Source: Streptococcus suis (lineage in GTDB: Bacteria; Bacillota; Bacilli; Lactobacillales; Streptococcaceae). From it: a stretch of 64,000 nucleotides of DNA. Location of the stretch: assembly GCF_016775005.1 (NCBI RefSeq), contig NZ_JAEUXI010000007.1, positions 23,859 through 87,858 on the forward strand, given 5' to 3'. The notes beneath the pieces were generated by a model. That model did no database searches, was not told the DNA's origin, and saw only the letters and a program-made list of their open reading frames with translations. Both the position numbers and the translations under genes were made by a program. Below, one piece after another: positions 42,684 through 52,219 of the stretch (the stretch's first letter is position 1; the number at the start of each line of letters is the position of its first letter).

Positions 42684-43025
42684 TTATTTAGGACTAATTC
42701 CCAAGGTAATCCGTCCCAGACGGCTGATCCGGGTCATCTTCCATGCCGGTGACCAAACGATTTCGACCTGGGCATCCTCAATTCCCTCAATGGTTTTCAA
42801 GGCTGCAACTAATTCTCCTGGCATGGTATCAGCGCAAGAACACCCTGCATCTGTAAAGGTCATGACAACCTTACAAAAACCAGCTTCATCCACTTGGATC
42901 TCATAAACTAAGCCCAGATTGTAAATATCCAGCTCAATCTCTGGATCATAAATCGTCTCTAATATCGGGACCAATTGGTCAGCAAGAGCAGCCGCTCGGT
43001 CATTCAAGAGTATATCATCTCGCAT
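42684..43025 (-). CDS. DUF59/MIP18 metal-sulfur cluster assembly protein
   Basis: A protein of 113 aa from the ATG at 43025 (GGGGGGAAG ahead). LETIYDPEIELDIYNLGLVYEI and TFTDAGCSCADTMPGELVAAL, with the conserved Cys pair, are typical of PaaD/SufT-like DUF59 proteins that help Fe-S maturation. It is convergent with DUF6176 and lies beyond the accessory Sec operon, probably independent of it. IlvD, an Fe-S enzyme, is nearby, but any link is speculation. Confidence 0.88.
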   Translation of the reverse strand: MRDDILLNDRAAALADQLVPILETIYDPEIELDIYNLGLVYEIQVDEAGFCKVVMTFTDAGCSCADTMPGELVAALKTIEGIEDAQVEIVWSPAWKMTRISRLGRITLGISPK

Positions 43026-43114
43026 GGCTCTTCCCCCCCACATTCTTATTTGACATATTTTCTCACATTTTCATGCAATTTTCAAGATTTCAATTGGCTT
43101 GTAGGCAAGAATTT

Positions 43115-43282
43115 CTATAAGTAACGAAGGAGGGAGAAAATAACTGCCAAGGTCACAAGGAAAATGATGGTCAGGTAAAAATAATTCCGTCTCTGCTTGT
43201 TTTTCTTAGGCTCAACATAGCGAGCTTCCTTGATTTGTTTCTCAATCGCTTCATCCAATAAAGGATTGCGTTTCTCTGTCAT
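43115..43282 (-). CDS. asp4: Accessory Sec system small membrane protein (Asp4-like)
   Basis: A protein of 55 aa: a charged cytoplasmic start (MTEKRNPLLDEAIEKQIKEA) then a single span (YFYLTIIFLVTLAVIFSLL). The ATG follows the gtfB stop directly and has AGGAGG. In S. gordonii asp4 and asp5 (SecE- and SecG-like) follow gtfB; this size, topology and place fit Asp4. I see no asp5: 43026-43114 has no ORF. Sequence identity to known Asp4 is not verified. Confidence 0.65.
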   Translation of the reverse strand: MTEKRNPLLDEAIEKQIKEARYVEPKKNKQRRNYFYLTIIFLVTLAVIFSLLRYL

Positions 43283-44608
43283 TTAGCACTCCTCCTTCCC
43301 AAGTAACTGTTGGTATCCAGTAACAGATTCATTGCTTGTTTCTTCACGCTGCAAAGCCACCATCTGTGGATAAGATACTGCAAAGCCTGCCAAGGCCATC
43401 ACCATGTCAGTTGGCTGGCTGGCATCAAAGCGGTGGGCAGCTGGAATCAGATCGCGGTTATGAATGGTTTGCTCAAAGGCCAAAATCACCATATTTTGCT
43501 CAAAGGCCTTGCGAACCGCATCCATTACTTCTCCACTATGATTGATATCGAGGTAGATATCGCATTCTTGGAACAACCGTTGCAGCTGTTTCTGTGAAAT
43601 ATTTGGATAGAGGGTAACATTTGACTTTGCTTCAAAAGCCATCAATCGTTGAGACATTTCTGTCAATGCACCAATATGGAAGTGGAAGTCTGGTAGTGCT
43701 TGAGTTAGCTCCTCTAATTTCTCAATTTGATCTGAGTTAGTAAGGATAAGGATTTCCTTTCGTCCAGCATTCTCACGCAAACTTGGATAGATATAACCTA
43801 GGTAAGCAATCTTGGCCTTTTGTTCCTCCGGCAAGAGATCCATCATCTTCTGATAAACCTGACGCTGCTGTACCAAAACACGTTGTGTACGAACGTGGGA
43901 AGAATTCAACATGACTTTCATGTTTCCTGGAATGTCCTCCTGGATACCTTCCTGCCAAAAGAGGATATCTTGACCTGCTTCTGGACTGTTGTAGGAGAGG
44001 AAAAATGGAGTCGATAAAGAGTTGTACCAAATCTCTGACAATTCCCAGCCCATTTCCGCAAAATAATGGCGGAACAATTCCACACGATTGTCAAAGAAAT
44101 ACACTTTCCCTTGCCAGTTTAACTGAATGTCACCTGTCATGAAATTCTCAACCAAGACCTCTTGTTTTGCCTGATTGAAATAAATACGGCTAGTCACCTT
44201 CTGCTCGGCATTAAAATAGGTTCGTGCAAACAACCAACCAAAGCGATTGTAGTGGTCTGTAAAACGTACCTTTTCATTTGGTCCAAACCAGTCAACATTT
44301 TTGATGCGACGGAGGTGCTTGGGTTCGGCATAAAAAATCTTTGCCTTCCGTTGGCTGTAATCCCAGACTTCCCCATCACCATTGGTCCCTGTAATTTCCC
44401 AAAAAGGAGGGACTTGGAGTTGGTTGAAATAAAGCGAGCGCCCCTGACCTGTCTCCATTTGGCAATAGTATGAATAGGCAGAGGTCACTCCCTCTGGTAG
44501 AAAACCATCATCATTAATGACAACGACAGGACCTTGAAAACCTGCCTGAGTCAGTGAATAATACAGATCCTTACTGGCCTGATGGAAGCTATCATATAAT
44601 TGAATCAT
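43283..44608 (-). CDS. gtfB: GtfB, co-glycosyltransferase of SRR adhesins
   Basis: A protein of 441 aa from the ATG at 44608 (AGGAGGTTTA ahead). Its segments (MIQLYDSFHQASKDLYYSLTQAG, FFDNRVELFRHYFAEMGW, CDIYLDINHSGEVMDAVRKAFEQNMVILAFE) match GtfB/TarQ-like partners that lack full catalysis. It binds GtfA and the acceptor protein and stimulates O-GlcNAc transfer to serine/threonine. It sits between gtfA and asp4. Confidence 0.92.
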   Translation of the reverse strand: MIQLYDSFHQASKDLYYSLTQAGFQGPVVVINDDGFLPEGVTSAYSYYCQMETGQGRSLYFNQLQVPPFWEITGTNGDGEVWDYSQRKAKIFYAEPKHLRRIKNVDWFGPNEKVRFTDHYNRFGWLFARTYFNAEQKVTSRIYFNQAKQEVLVENFMTGDIQLNWQGKVYFFDNRVELFRHYFAEMGWELSEIWYNSLSTPFFLSYNSPEAGQDILFWQEGIQEDIPGNMKVMLNSSHVRTQRVLVQQRQVYQKMMDLLPEEQKAKIAYLGYIYPSLRENAGRKEILILTNSDQIEKLEELTQALPDFHFHIGALTEMSQRLMAFEAKSNVTLYPNISQKQLQRLFQECDIYLDINHSGEVMDAVRKAFEQNMVILAFEQTIHNRDLIPAAHRFDASQPTDMVMALAGFAVSYPQMVALQREETSNESVTGYQQLLGKEEC

Positions 44609-44609
44609 T

Positions 44610-46109
44610 TTAAACCTCCTCAATAAAGCGCAACCACGCTTTTTCCAATTCGACCGTCAGAAATTCCTTGGCACGGTCATAGGATGCCGCCTGCCAGTCT
44701 TCCAGCTGACCTGATTGGAATAGGTCCAGCAGTTTTTCGGCAAAGAGTCGGCCATAGACAGTCGGATCATCAATGTCCAAACGACTGATCAAGCTACCAT
44801 TTTGCCCATCCTGCACAAAGGTTTGGTTGCCATAAGGAACATCCAAGCCAATAATCGGCAGCCCAGAACCAATGGCTTCCATCAAGGTCAAACCAAAACC
44901 TTCTGAAGTCGAACCTGCCAAGTAGGCTTGGTAGTGTTTATAAACCTCTGTTAAATCATGGTGCCCCATTAAGCGAATAAAAGAGGAAGCATCGTGTTCT
45001 TTGATCATGGCTTCCAAGCGGCTACGTTGCCCACCCTCACCATAAATATCAAACTGAAGGTCTGGCAAGTGTTTTTGGGCCTGAATCACCGCATCCACCA
45101 ACCAATCAATGTGTTTCTCACTAGCCAGTCGCGAACAGGTCACCAAGGAGAAAGGACGACGGTCCCCTTCGGGCTGGCGCAATTCATCCAAACTACCAAC
45201 TGGTAAAGTAAAAATTTTCGGACGGAAAGGCGTATAGGTCTCAAATTGGGCCGCCAGCGTTTCCGCTTGCGCCTTGGTTGAGGTAATAAAGGCATCAATC
45301 TTATCCGCATTCGAAAACTGATATTCGTAATAGTTATTCCAAAGAATGGTTTCTTCCGTCACAGAATTCATATTGTAATGCTCTGCATGAATCACGACTG
45401 CCACACGGGCCTCTCCTCGGTGGCGCAGAATCGCCTGACCTGTCCCAGTAGCACGATCAATCAAGATAATGTCCTCTTTTGTCAGAGCCAATCGGTCCAG
45501 CATGCGACCAATCAACTCCTCTTTTGTCCAGAGGATAGCATCAGGAAAACGGAAGATACTCTGGTCACCAGAACAGTTTTCTTCATAGGCGATAGAACCA
45601 TCTTCGTTGAAAAAGACCCGCACATGTAAAACAGGTGCATTATCAACTGGAGCATAGTATTCCGAAAACATCTTGGTATAGCTATAGTAGTCCTTGCGAA
45701 TCAGCTTCCCTTTGGAAAGAAACTCTACCTTTTGCACATAGTCTGGATGATTTTTCCGTGTAAAAACCAAGATGACCAAGTCCTTGTCTTTATGCTGATA
45801 TTTGACGGATTCAGGGCTCTGTGAAACCTTGGTAAAATCAGAATCTAGACTAGCTTCAAACTCCGTCAAAGGATAGGTTGTCGCTGCAATCTTGACATCG
45901 GTAAAAAAGCCATAGAGCCAGATAATTTCCTGGTCTTCAAAGCCAATATTGGCTGTAAAATGAGCCAGGTTTTCTCCTTGAAACATGTCTGTAAAAATAA
46001 ATTTACTATCTTGGCCAATCTTTCTAAAAATGCTGGCCCGATAGGCTTGGGCATACTCTACTCCGCTGCTAGCCCAACCAATTCCACGGTTGACATTATA
46101 AATGGTCAT
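44610..46109 (-). CDS. gtfA: GtfA, GlcNAc transferase of SRR adhesins
   Basis: A protein of 499 aa, GT4 fold. GIGWASSGVEYAQAYRASIF opens the N-lobe; CSRLASEKHIDWLVDAVIQA and LTLMEAIGSGLPIIGLDVPYGNQTFV give the nucleotide-sugar site with the EX7E pattern. With GtfB it adds the first GlcNAc to SRR serines in the cytoplasm. It is 1 nt from gtfB and 15 nt from secA2. Confidence 0.95.
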   Translation of the reverse strand: MTIYNVNRGIGWASSGVEYAQAYRASIFRKIGQDSKFIFTDMFQGENLAHFTANIGFEDQEIIWLYGFFTDVKIAATTYPLTEFEASLDSDFTKVSQSPESVKYQHKDKDLVILVFTRKNHPDYVQKVEFLSKGKLIRKDYYSYTKMFSEYYAPVDNAPVLHVRVFFNEDGSIAYEENCSGDQSIFRFPDAILWTKEELIGRMLDRLALTKEDIILIDRATGTGQAILRHRGEARVAVVIHAEHYNMNSVTEETILWNNYYEYQFSNADKIDAFITSTKAQAETLAAQFETYTPFRPKIFTLPVGSLDELRQPEGDRRPFSLVTCSRLASEKHIDWLVDAVIQAQKHLPDLQFDIYGEGGQRSRLEAMIKEHDASSFIRLMGHHDLTEVYKHYQAYLAGSTSEGFGLTLMEAIGSGLPIIGLDVPYGNQTFVQDGQNGSLISRLDIDDPTVYGRLFAEKLLDLFQSGQLEDWQAASYDRAKEFLTVELEKAWLRFIEEV

Positions 46110-46124
46110 CTTCTGTTCCTTTTC

Positions 46125-48503
46125 TTACACAAAATAAATAGAATGTTTTCCATCTTTCGATTGCTCTATGGTACTGAGCATAACATTTCGAGCGATTTTC
46201 TGTTTGACAAAATCAGACATCTGTTTGTAGGAACGCAGGGATTCTTGGTAGTATTCGGACATCCCATCCCTCTGGGCTGTAGATCGTGTTGTGACAACCC
46301 CCTTCAATTGTTGGAGACTGTCAACTTCTTCGACCCAGCACTCATCAATTGCCTTCAAAACAGACAAACGATAGAACTCTGACAAAGCTTCTTCTGACTG
46401 CAAAAGCGTCCCTTTTTTATCCACTTCTTCTTCCACCAATTTTAACAAATAGTTCTTAACGTCCTGGTCATCATCCAAGTCTAAAGCTCTTGGGAAATAC
46501 CTGAAAGCATAGCTATAGTTGTCCAAGATATAGCGGCGTAGCTGATGGCGTGTTCGCTCCTTATTCTCGGCCAAATAGGAATCAATTACTTCTTCCATGA
46601 TCTGGCGGACATTTCCCGCCAAGTTCTCATCATCAAGAATCAAGCGGTCCCGCAAGCCGTAAATCTTCTGGCGCTGGACCCGCAGGCTTTCATCAAAGCG
46701 AATAGTTGATTGACGAGCGCTGACAGCGTTATCCTCACTCTTTTCTTGAGCTTGATGAATGGCCGCATGGAAGCGGCGACCTGTCAAAGCTCGACCATAA
46801 TTTCTGCGATCTTCACGATTATGCTTTTTAAAGTATTTTTTGACCCATTCCGGACCATAGTTGGTCAACAATTCATCTTCCAAGGAGACAAAAAACTGAG
46901 ACATGCCTGGTTCACCTTGACGACCTGCTCGACCGCGCAACTGCCAGTCCATCCGACTATTGGCCATCCGCTCGGTTCCAACAACTGCCAGACCACCCAA
47001 TTTTTCCACGCCTGGTCCCAACTTAATATCAGTCCCACGGCCGGCCATGATGGTCGCACAAGTCACCGTTCCCAACTGACCAGCCTCTTTGATAATCAAG
47101 GCTTCTTTTGCCACGTTATTGGCTGTCAGCGTCGAATGAGCGATCCCTTCTTGCAAGAGCAGTTGCGAATAAATTTGGGTGATTTCCACAGTTCCAGAAA
47201 TCAACAGCACAGGTTGTCCCTTGGCATGCAGCTCCTTAACTAGCTCCATTGTTGCATACAATTTCTCCGGAAGAGTGGTATAAATTTTATCTGGATAATC
47301 GATTCGTTGAATCGGTACATTGGTCGGAATGGAGACAACTGGAACCTTATAGGTCGAAATCAATTCATCCTCTGCCTGGTGTCCTGTCCCTGTCATTCCC
47401 GCAAGTTTAGGGAACATGTTGAAGAGGCTTTGATAGGTAACTGAGCCCATGGCACGACTTTCTTTGGTTTTCTTCACATTTTCCTTGGTTTCCAAGGCTT
47501 GGTGAATACCAGATTGTAGACGGGTACCTTCTAACACGCGTCCTGTTCGATTGTCCAAGAGCTTGACCTCATCATCCTGTACCACATAATCATGATTTTT
47601 CTTGTAGAGATAGTGGGCCCGTAAGGCTAGGTTGATATGGCGATTGAGCTCCCAGTTGTCTGCATTGTAAATACTCTCTTCTGCGAAATAGTGTTCCGCA
47701 TAGTCATTGCCCTTGTCCGTCAAATAGACTTCCTTTTTATCTGGGTCAAAGTAAAACTCCTCTTCACCCAAAGTTAGAACAAACTGATCGCAGATATCGT
47801 ACATATTGGATTGGACTCGAGGGGTCCCTGAGATGATAAGAGGAGTTTGGGCGCTATCTAGCAAAACCGCATCCGCTTCGTCAACGATAACATAGTTAAA
47901 GTCACGTAGGAACTTCTCGCTCTTTGAAGAGGCAAGGTTATCAGACAGGTAATCAAAACCCAGACCAGCACCTGTTACATAGGTGATATCGGCTCCATAG
48001 ACCATTCGTTTGGTCTCTGCATCTCCTTCTTGGTCATCATCATAGACACCAAGACCAACAGTTAGGCCAAGAAACTCATAGACCTGCCCCATTTCCAGAG
48101 CGTCCCGCTTGGCCAGATACTCATTAGTGGTGACCAAAATTGCGCCTTTTCCTGATAGGGCATTGAGGTATAGGGGCATTGTCGCCGTCAGGGTTTTTCC
48201 CTCACCAGTCTTCATCTCCGCAATGGTCCCTTGATGGAGGGCAATTCCCCCCATCACCTGCACATCATAAGGAAATTGACCTAGGACACGGTAACAGGCT
48301 TCCCTACAAACCGCAAACGCTTCTACCAGCATATCGTCTAGGTCCTCACCTGCTTCCAAGCGCGCCTTAAAGAGACTTGTTTGATTCGCCAAGTCTTGAT
48401 TGGTCATCCCTTCGTAGGTATCGGACAGAGCATTGATCTGTCTGGTTAATTTTTTAATCTTTCTCAACCGAATCTGATTCAGTAAAGAAGTCTTGTATTG
48501 CAT
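46125..48503 (-). CDS. secA2: Accessory translocase ATPase SecA2
   Basis: A protein of 792 aa, the normal SecA2 length and shorter than housekeeping SecA, lacking its zinc-binding C-terminal tail. Walker A AEMKTGEGKT (95-104), Walker B VIVDEADAVLLD, and MAGRGTDIKLGPGV, then QLRGRAGRQGEPG are present. It drives export of the glycosylated SRR adhesins through SecY2. Flanked by asp3 and gtfA. Confidence 0.96.
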   Translation of the reverse strand: MQYKTSLLNQIRLRKIKKLTRQINALSDTYEGMTNQDLANQTSLFKARLEAGEDLDDMLVEAFAVCREACYRVLGQFPYDVQVMGGIALHQGTIAEMKTGEGKTLTATMPLYLNALSGKGAILVTTNEYLAKRDALEMGQVYEFLGLTVGLGVYDDDQEGDAETKRMVYGADITYVTGAGLGFDYLSDNLASSKSEKFLRDFNYVIVDEADAVLLDSAQTPLIISGTPRVQSNMYDICDQFVLTLGEEEFYFDPDKKEVYLTDKGNDYAEHYFAEESIYNADNWELNRHINLALRAHYLYKKNHDYVVQDDEVKLLDNRTGRVLEGTRLQSGIHQALETKENVKKTKESRAMGSVTYQSLFNMFPKLAGMTGTGHQAEDELISTYKVPVVSIPTNVPIQRIDYPDKIYTTLPEKLYATMELVKELHAKGQPVLLISGTVEITQIYSQLLLQEGIAHSTLTANNVAKEALIIKEAGQLGTVTCATIMAGRGTDIKLGPGVEKLGGLAVVGTERMANSRMDWQLRGRAGRQGEPGMSQFFVSLEDELLTNYGPEWVKKYFKKHNREDRRNYGRALTGRRFHAAIHQAQEKSEDNAVSARQSTIRFDESLRVQRQKIYGLRDRLILDDENLAGNVRQIMEEVIDSYLAENKERTRHQLRRYILDNYSYAFRYFPRALDLDDDQDVKNYLLKLVEEEVDKKGTLLQSEEALSEFYRLSVLKAIDECWVEEVDSLQQLKGVVTTRSTAQRDGMSEYYQESLRSYKQMSDFVKQKIARNVMLSTIEQSKDGKHSIYFV

Positions 48504-48516
48504 GGTTGCTATTCCT

Positions 48517-49059
48517 TTATCCTTTTGGGTGAATCAAGCGGCTCACCAATCTTAGTTCTTCAGGTTCCTGACCTGAGGTGTAACTGCTGACCTGATTTCT
48601 TTCTACCAAAGGTTTGGTGCTATTTTCAGGTCCATAAATCGCAATATGGAAGAATTCCACCTGTCGACATCCTGCACTCATCAGGGAAATCCGATAAGTG
48701 AAGGCATCTTTAGGAAAGGTAAATTCTTCTTGCCCATTTCTGAGGATATCCCGTTGGATTTCCTCATTCTGGCGATTGAAATATTGAATTTGAAAATAGG
48801 CGGTCTGTTCAGGCGTGATGGTGACCTTTTGCTCTAGGCGATAGGTAACTCCTGGATAGAGCAAGGGAAGTTCTGGACAGGAACGATTGGCCTGGTAATT
48901 GGTTCGAGACCGCCAAGTTTTAATAGGTTTACCTGGTGAGAAATGAAGGTTCTCAAAGAAAATCGAGTCTTCCTGTATCTGGATTATTGAACCGTACAGG
49001 TAGTTTACACCTGGAGTTACTCCTGTCCAGAGTAATTTTTGCACTAACGCTTCTACCAT
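48517..49059 (-). CDS. asp3: Accessory Sec protein Asp3
   Basis: A protein of 180 aa with the Asp3 opening VTPGVNYLYGSIIQIQEDSIFFENLHFSPGKPIKTWRS and a beta-sandwich carbohydrate-binding look (TYRLEQKVTITPEQTAYFQIQYF). It forms a complex with Asp1 and Asp2 needed for SRR export and binds GlcNAc or the adhesin (known in S. gordonii). Its start overlaps the asp2 stop by 1 nt. Confidence 0.92.
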   Translation of the reverse strand: MVEALVQKLLWTGVTPGVNYLYGSIIQIQEDSIFFENLHFSPGKPIKTWRSRTNYQANRSCPELPLLYPGVTYRLEQKVTITPEQTAYFQIQYFNRQNEEIQRDILRNGQEEFTFPKDAFTYRISLMSAGCRQVEFFHIAIYGPENSTKPLVERNQVSSYTSGQEPEELRLVSRLIHPKG

Positions 49060-50633
49060 TACATGTCCCTTCCAAAATCATTTTTTAGAATCTTATGGTA
49101 CTGAGCCATAAACCAACGGTTGATGGCACGACTATTGTCATTGTGTCGGCCTTCATACCCCTTACAGAAAATATGGACATCCTTATCCGCCAAATAATCA
49201 ATCAGGCGTTCCATAGCATGGCCATCATAGTCATCCTGCTCCATATACGCAATCGCAAATTGAGTCGTATGAAAATCTGATTCACCAAATTTATCCCAGA
49301 ATCGTTGGTTAAAGGCTTCAACTGAGGCAGAATCAGCTCCACCGACAACATTACGAATCATGTCACCACTGGTAGTAAACTCATCCGGACGTTTCAATTT
49401 TGCATTTGTCACTGTTTCACCTAAGTTTGTAAAAGGCTTGCCCACAATAACAGCGTGAGGATTAAAATAAGAAGAATAGTAGAGACCTCCGAATGCCCCC
49501 ATTGATAGACCTGAAAGAATCAACTGTTGCTTTTCAAAACCAAGGTAATCTAAGGCATCCTCAATTGCTTTTTGGACCCCTTCTTCTAATTCATCTGTTC
49601 CAGAATAGAAGCATCCACCCTCCAAACGCGGATCGGCTACGAGTAGAAAGGGAGCTCCCAAGCGTTTCATCATGAAGAAACCTTCAAATCCTTCCGCTCC
49701 CCGAAAACCAGAGAAATAAACATTCAAAGGAGGTTTCATATCACCTGGGTTAAAGTAATGAAAAATTTCTTGGCGCTTGGCATCCGAATGGCGCTTCCCC
49801 CCTAAGACAAAACGACCAAGTCCAGAACGCGAATAACGCCAATGGAGTACACCTGTCTTGATAGATCCTGTCCCTCTGGCAGAAACAGACACACTATAGA
49901 AACCAACCTCTGGATGTCGTGCTAGAACATAAGGTTCTTTCATTTCTTCTTCACTCAAGATCTGTTTCTCAAAAACATCCGCTAAAGAACCCTTACGGAT
50001 CAGATCCAACTCCAGACGAAGTTCACAGTCACCATTTTTTATATATTCCAACCAGATTTCAAGAGACATTGGAAAAGTACTCAGATTGTAGCGAAAGGTC
50101 AGCAAGGGTTGGAAATCCTCCCCGAAATCACCTGTAAACGTAACACCGACATTGCCCTCATAATCAACTTGACCCGTAAAGTTGGGATTGACATCAATCT
50201 CAGGGATCTTTAACTTTGCCCCATATTGTCCTGAAAAGAGATTCATATGGAGAAAGGCAATCAACTCTTCCTGACTTCCCTGTATCGGTAGGTAAGACAT
50301 CACCTTTCTGCGGTAAAAACCAGTCGGAGTTATATCAAAGATCTCCACATTTTCTGTCATAAAGACAGCGTAAGCTTCGATGCAATTCATCAATGGTTCA
50401 AGTTGCTTTTCCGACAGGGAATCGGTTACCAGGATTCCTGTAAAATAAAGAGGGACCTTGAGATTTTCTCCCATTTCTGCTAATTTTTCAGCAGGAATTT
50501 TTGCCAAAGCTGCATCGTTTAAGTCTTGGAGAAGGTCTGTAATGCCTTCTGCACTCGTATAAAGCCATTCCAGGTCTGCTGGAAGCTCCTTTCCTTTCGA
50601 CCAATCCTGGCTTCCTATCTGTAAAATTTTCAT
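49059..50633 (-). CDS. asp2: Accessory Sec protein Asp2 (GlcNAc O-acetyltransferase)
   Basis: A protein of 524 aa. The alpha/beta hydrolase core has LILSGLSMGAFGGLYYSSYF with nucleophile Ser377, and His497 in YEGRHNDNSRAINRWF; an N-terminal carbohydrate-binding-like part precedes. Asp2 of S. gordonii acetylates GlcNAc on the adhesin and is also needed for export; the catalytic residues are intact here, so both roles are expected. Between asp1 and asp3. Confidence 0.94.
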   Translation of the reverse strand: MKILQIGSQDWSKGKELPADLEWLYTSAEGITDLLQDLNDAALAKIPAEKLAEMGENLKVPLYFTGILVTDSLSEKQLEPLMNCIEAYAVFMTENVEIFDITPTGFYRRKVMSYLPIQGSQEELIAFLHMNLFSGQYGAKLKIPEIDVNPNFTGQVDYEGNVGVTFTGDFGEDFQPLLTFRYNLSTFPMSLEIWLEYIKNGDCELRLELDLIRKGSLADVFEKQILSEEEMKEPYVLARHPEVGFYSVSVSARGTGSIKTGVLHWRYSRSGLGRFVLGGKRHSDAKRQEIFHYFNPGDMKPPLNVYFSGFRGAEGFEGFFMMKRLGAPFLLVADPRLEGGCFYSGTDELEEGVQKAIEDALDYLGFEKQQLILSGLSMGAFGGLYYSSYFNPHAVIVGKPFTNLGETVTNAKLKRPDEFTTSGDMIRNVVGGADSASVEAFNQRFWDKFGESDFHTTQFAIAYMEQDDYDGHAMERLIDYLADKDVHIFCKGYEGRHNDNSRAINRWFMAQYHKILKNDFGRDM

Positions 50634-50637
50634 TCTG

Positions 50638-52209
50638 TTAGCCTTTATTTTCTAATAATTCTTTCCACTGATCAATAATGCGACCGCTAGTGTAGTCCCC
50701 CATTTTTTGAACAGTTGAAACAAGGGACCTATTCCAATTTGTCAGACCATCAAAGTAATAAGCGACTGCTTCTGTCAGATCTTTTATTTCCGTCACAATC
50801 CAACCATTTTCTCCATGCGTTACATACTCTGAAGCTTGGCGATTGATTTGTGGAATTCCGGCGCTAATACTAGCAATCTGAGTATAAAGATGCGGAACCT
50901 GTCCCAAATCCAATACCAATCGGGTCGTATCTAATTGACGAATAATCTGATTTTCATTGGTAAAGGTATGGAAGCGAATGCTGGACAAGGTCATCTCTTG
51001 ATCCTCTTCCAATTGGTTTTCTCCAGCTTCTTCCGATACTTCCATGAACCGTTCAAGTGTGTATTTTTCCTGCAGAAGAGCGATCAATTCACTTTCCAAA
51101 GCCTTCATATTGCGTGCACGTTCATAGCTGACAATGTCCAATTCAATCAAGGGATTTTCTTCCATTAATTGCAATAAAACCTGCAGGGTTTGTAAATAGT
51201 CTTCACGGCTTGCACCGTCTATCTGCCAGTAAATAATTAATTCCTTGATCGTCTGACTGCGTCCTAAACGCAAACGCGTATCAAACGGCGTCACCTTGCT
51301 GACATGGTGAGCAGAGGTTCCCAGCTGGGACAAACTGTACTCAAGAGCCAGCTTGTTTTTCTCCGAATCCACTACCAGGACATCACCTTCCTGAGCAAGA
51401 CGCTTTAAGTCACTGCCCTCTTGGAGACTGTAACGGTCACCACTAAAAGACAACACTTTTTTCTGTTGTTCAAAAGCATCCAACAAGAGGCGATTGTGTT
51501 GTTCATGGACTGCCATAACCAAGTAGTCATGTTCTGTCATACGCAGACGTTTGAAGAAGAATAATTTCTCTAAAATCAAATCATCCCAACTCTCATAAAC
51601 CAGCTGGAAGAATTCCTGATCTGCCCGTGGGTTGACGGTAATGAGTTTGGAAGCTTCTGCCAAGTGCTCACGAACCTGCCAGACCCCTCTTTCATTCAGA
51701 TAGTCCTGATGGCTAGGCTGCCCATCTGAAAAATAAAGGATACTCGACAAAAATCCACGATCATCAAACATGTAATGGTAGGTGACTTCATTCTCCTTAA
51801 AGTATTCCACTTTCAAGAGATTGCCGTTTTCAGCAAAATGCACTTCCGCAATCCGTTCATCCCCAATTTTGACCAACAAGGCAAAGGGAGTATAGACAAA
51901 ACGTGCCCCCTGTGGCCAAGTCAAATCCGTTACCTGGAGCACCTTGGTATTTTTGCTTTGGATATTTTGAATCTCGTCAAAGAAGGACCAGTAAGGGGTT
52001 GAAAGAATATCTTGGCGGTGCAAAAAATAGCGCAAATGGGGTTGGTACCCCAACAAGAGCATCATCGTTTCTTCACCCGCAGCCTGGAAGGTCTTCAATT
52101 GATTCACGGCATCGTCAAAGGTCAAATTTTCAATGACACGAAACCATAATGGGGCTTCCATATACCACTTACGATTTCCTTGATACCAGGATGGGACAAA
52201 ATAAAACAT
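50638..52209 (-). CDS. asp1: Accessory Sec protein Asp1
   Basis: A protein of 523 aa starting MFYFVPSWYQGNRKWYMEAPLWFRV, the standard Asp1 N-terminus. It is a GT-B-like protein without obvious catalysis (LVLDLGQVPHLYTQIASISAGIPQINR is the nucleotide-binding-like end). It joins Asp2 and Asp3 in a complex that escorts the adhesin to SecA2. Next to secY2, 10 nt away. Confidence 0.94.
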   Translation of the reverse strand: MFYFVPSWYQGNRKWYMEAPLWFRVIENLTFDDAVNQLKTFQAAGEETMMLLLGYQPHLRYFLHRQDILSTPYWSFFDEIQNIQSKNTKVLQVTDLTWPQGARFVYTPFALLVKIGDERIAEVHFAENGNLLKVEYFKENEVTYHYMFDDRGFLSSILYFSDGQPSHQDYLNERGVWQVREHLAEASKLITVNPRADQEFFQLVYESWDDLILEKLFFFKRLRMTEHDYLVMAVHEQHNRLLLDAFEQQKKVLSFSGDRYSLQEGSDLKRLAQEGDVLVVDSEKNKLALEYSLSQLGTSAHHVSKVTPFDTRLRLGRSQTIKELIIYWQIDGASREDYLQTLQVLLQLMEENPLIELDIVSYERARNMKALESELIALLQEKYTLERFMEVSEEAGENQLEEDQEMTLSSIRFHTFTNENQIIRQLDTTRLVLDLGQVPHLYTQIASISAGIPQINRQASEYVTHGENGWIVTEIKDLTEAVAYYFDGLTNWNRSLVSTVQKMGDYTSGRIIDQWKELLENKG

Positions 52210-52219
52210 AGTAACTCCT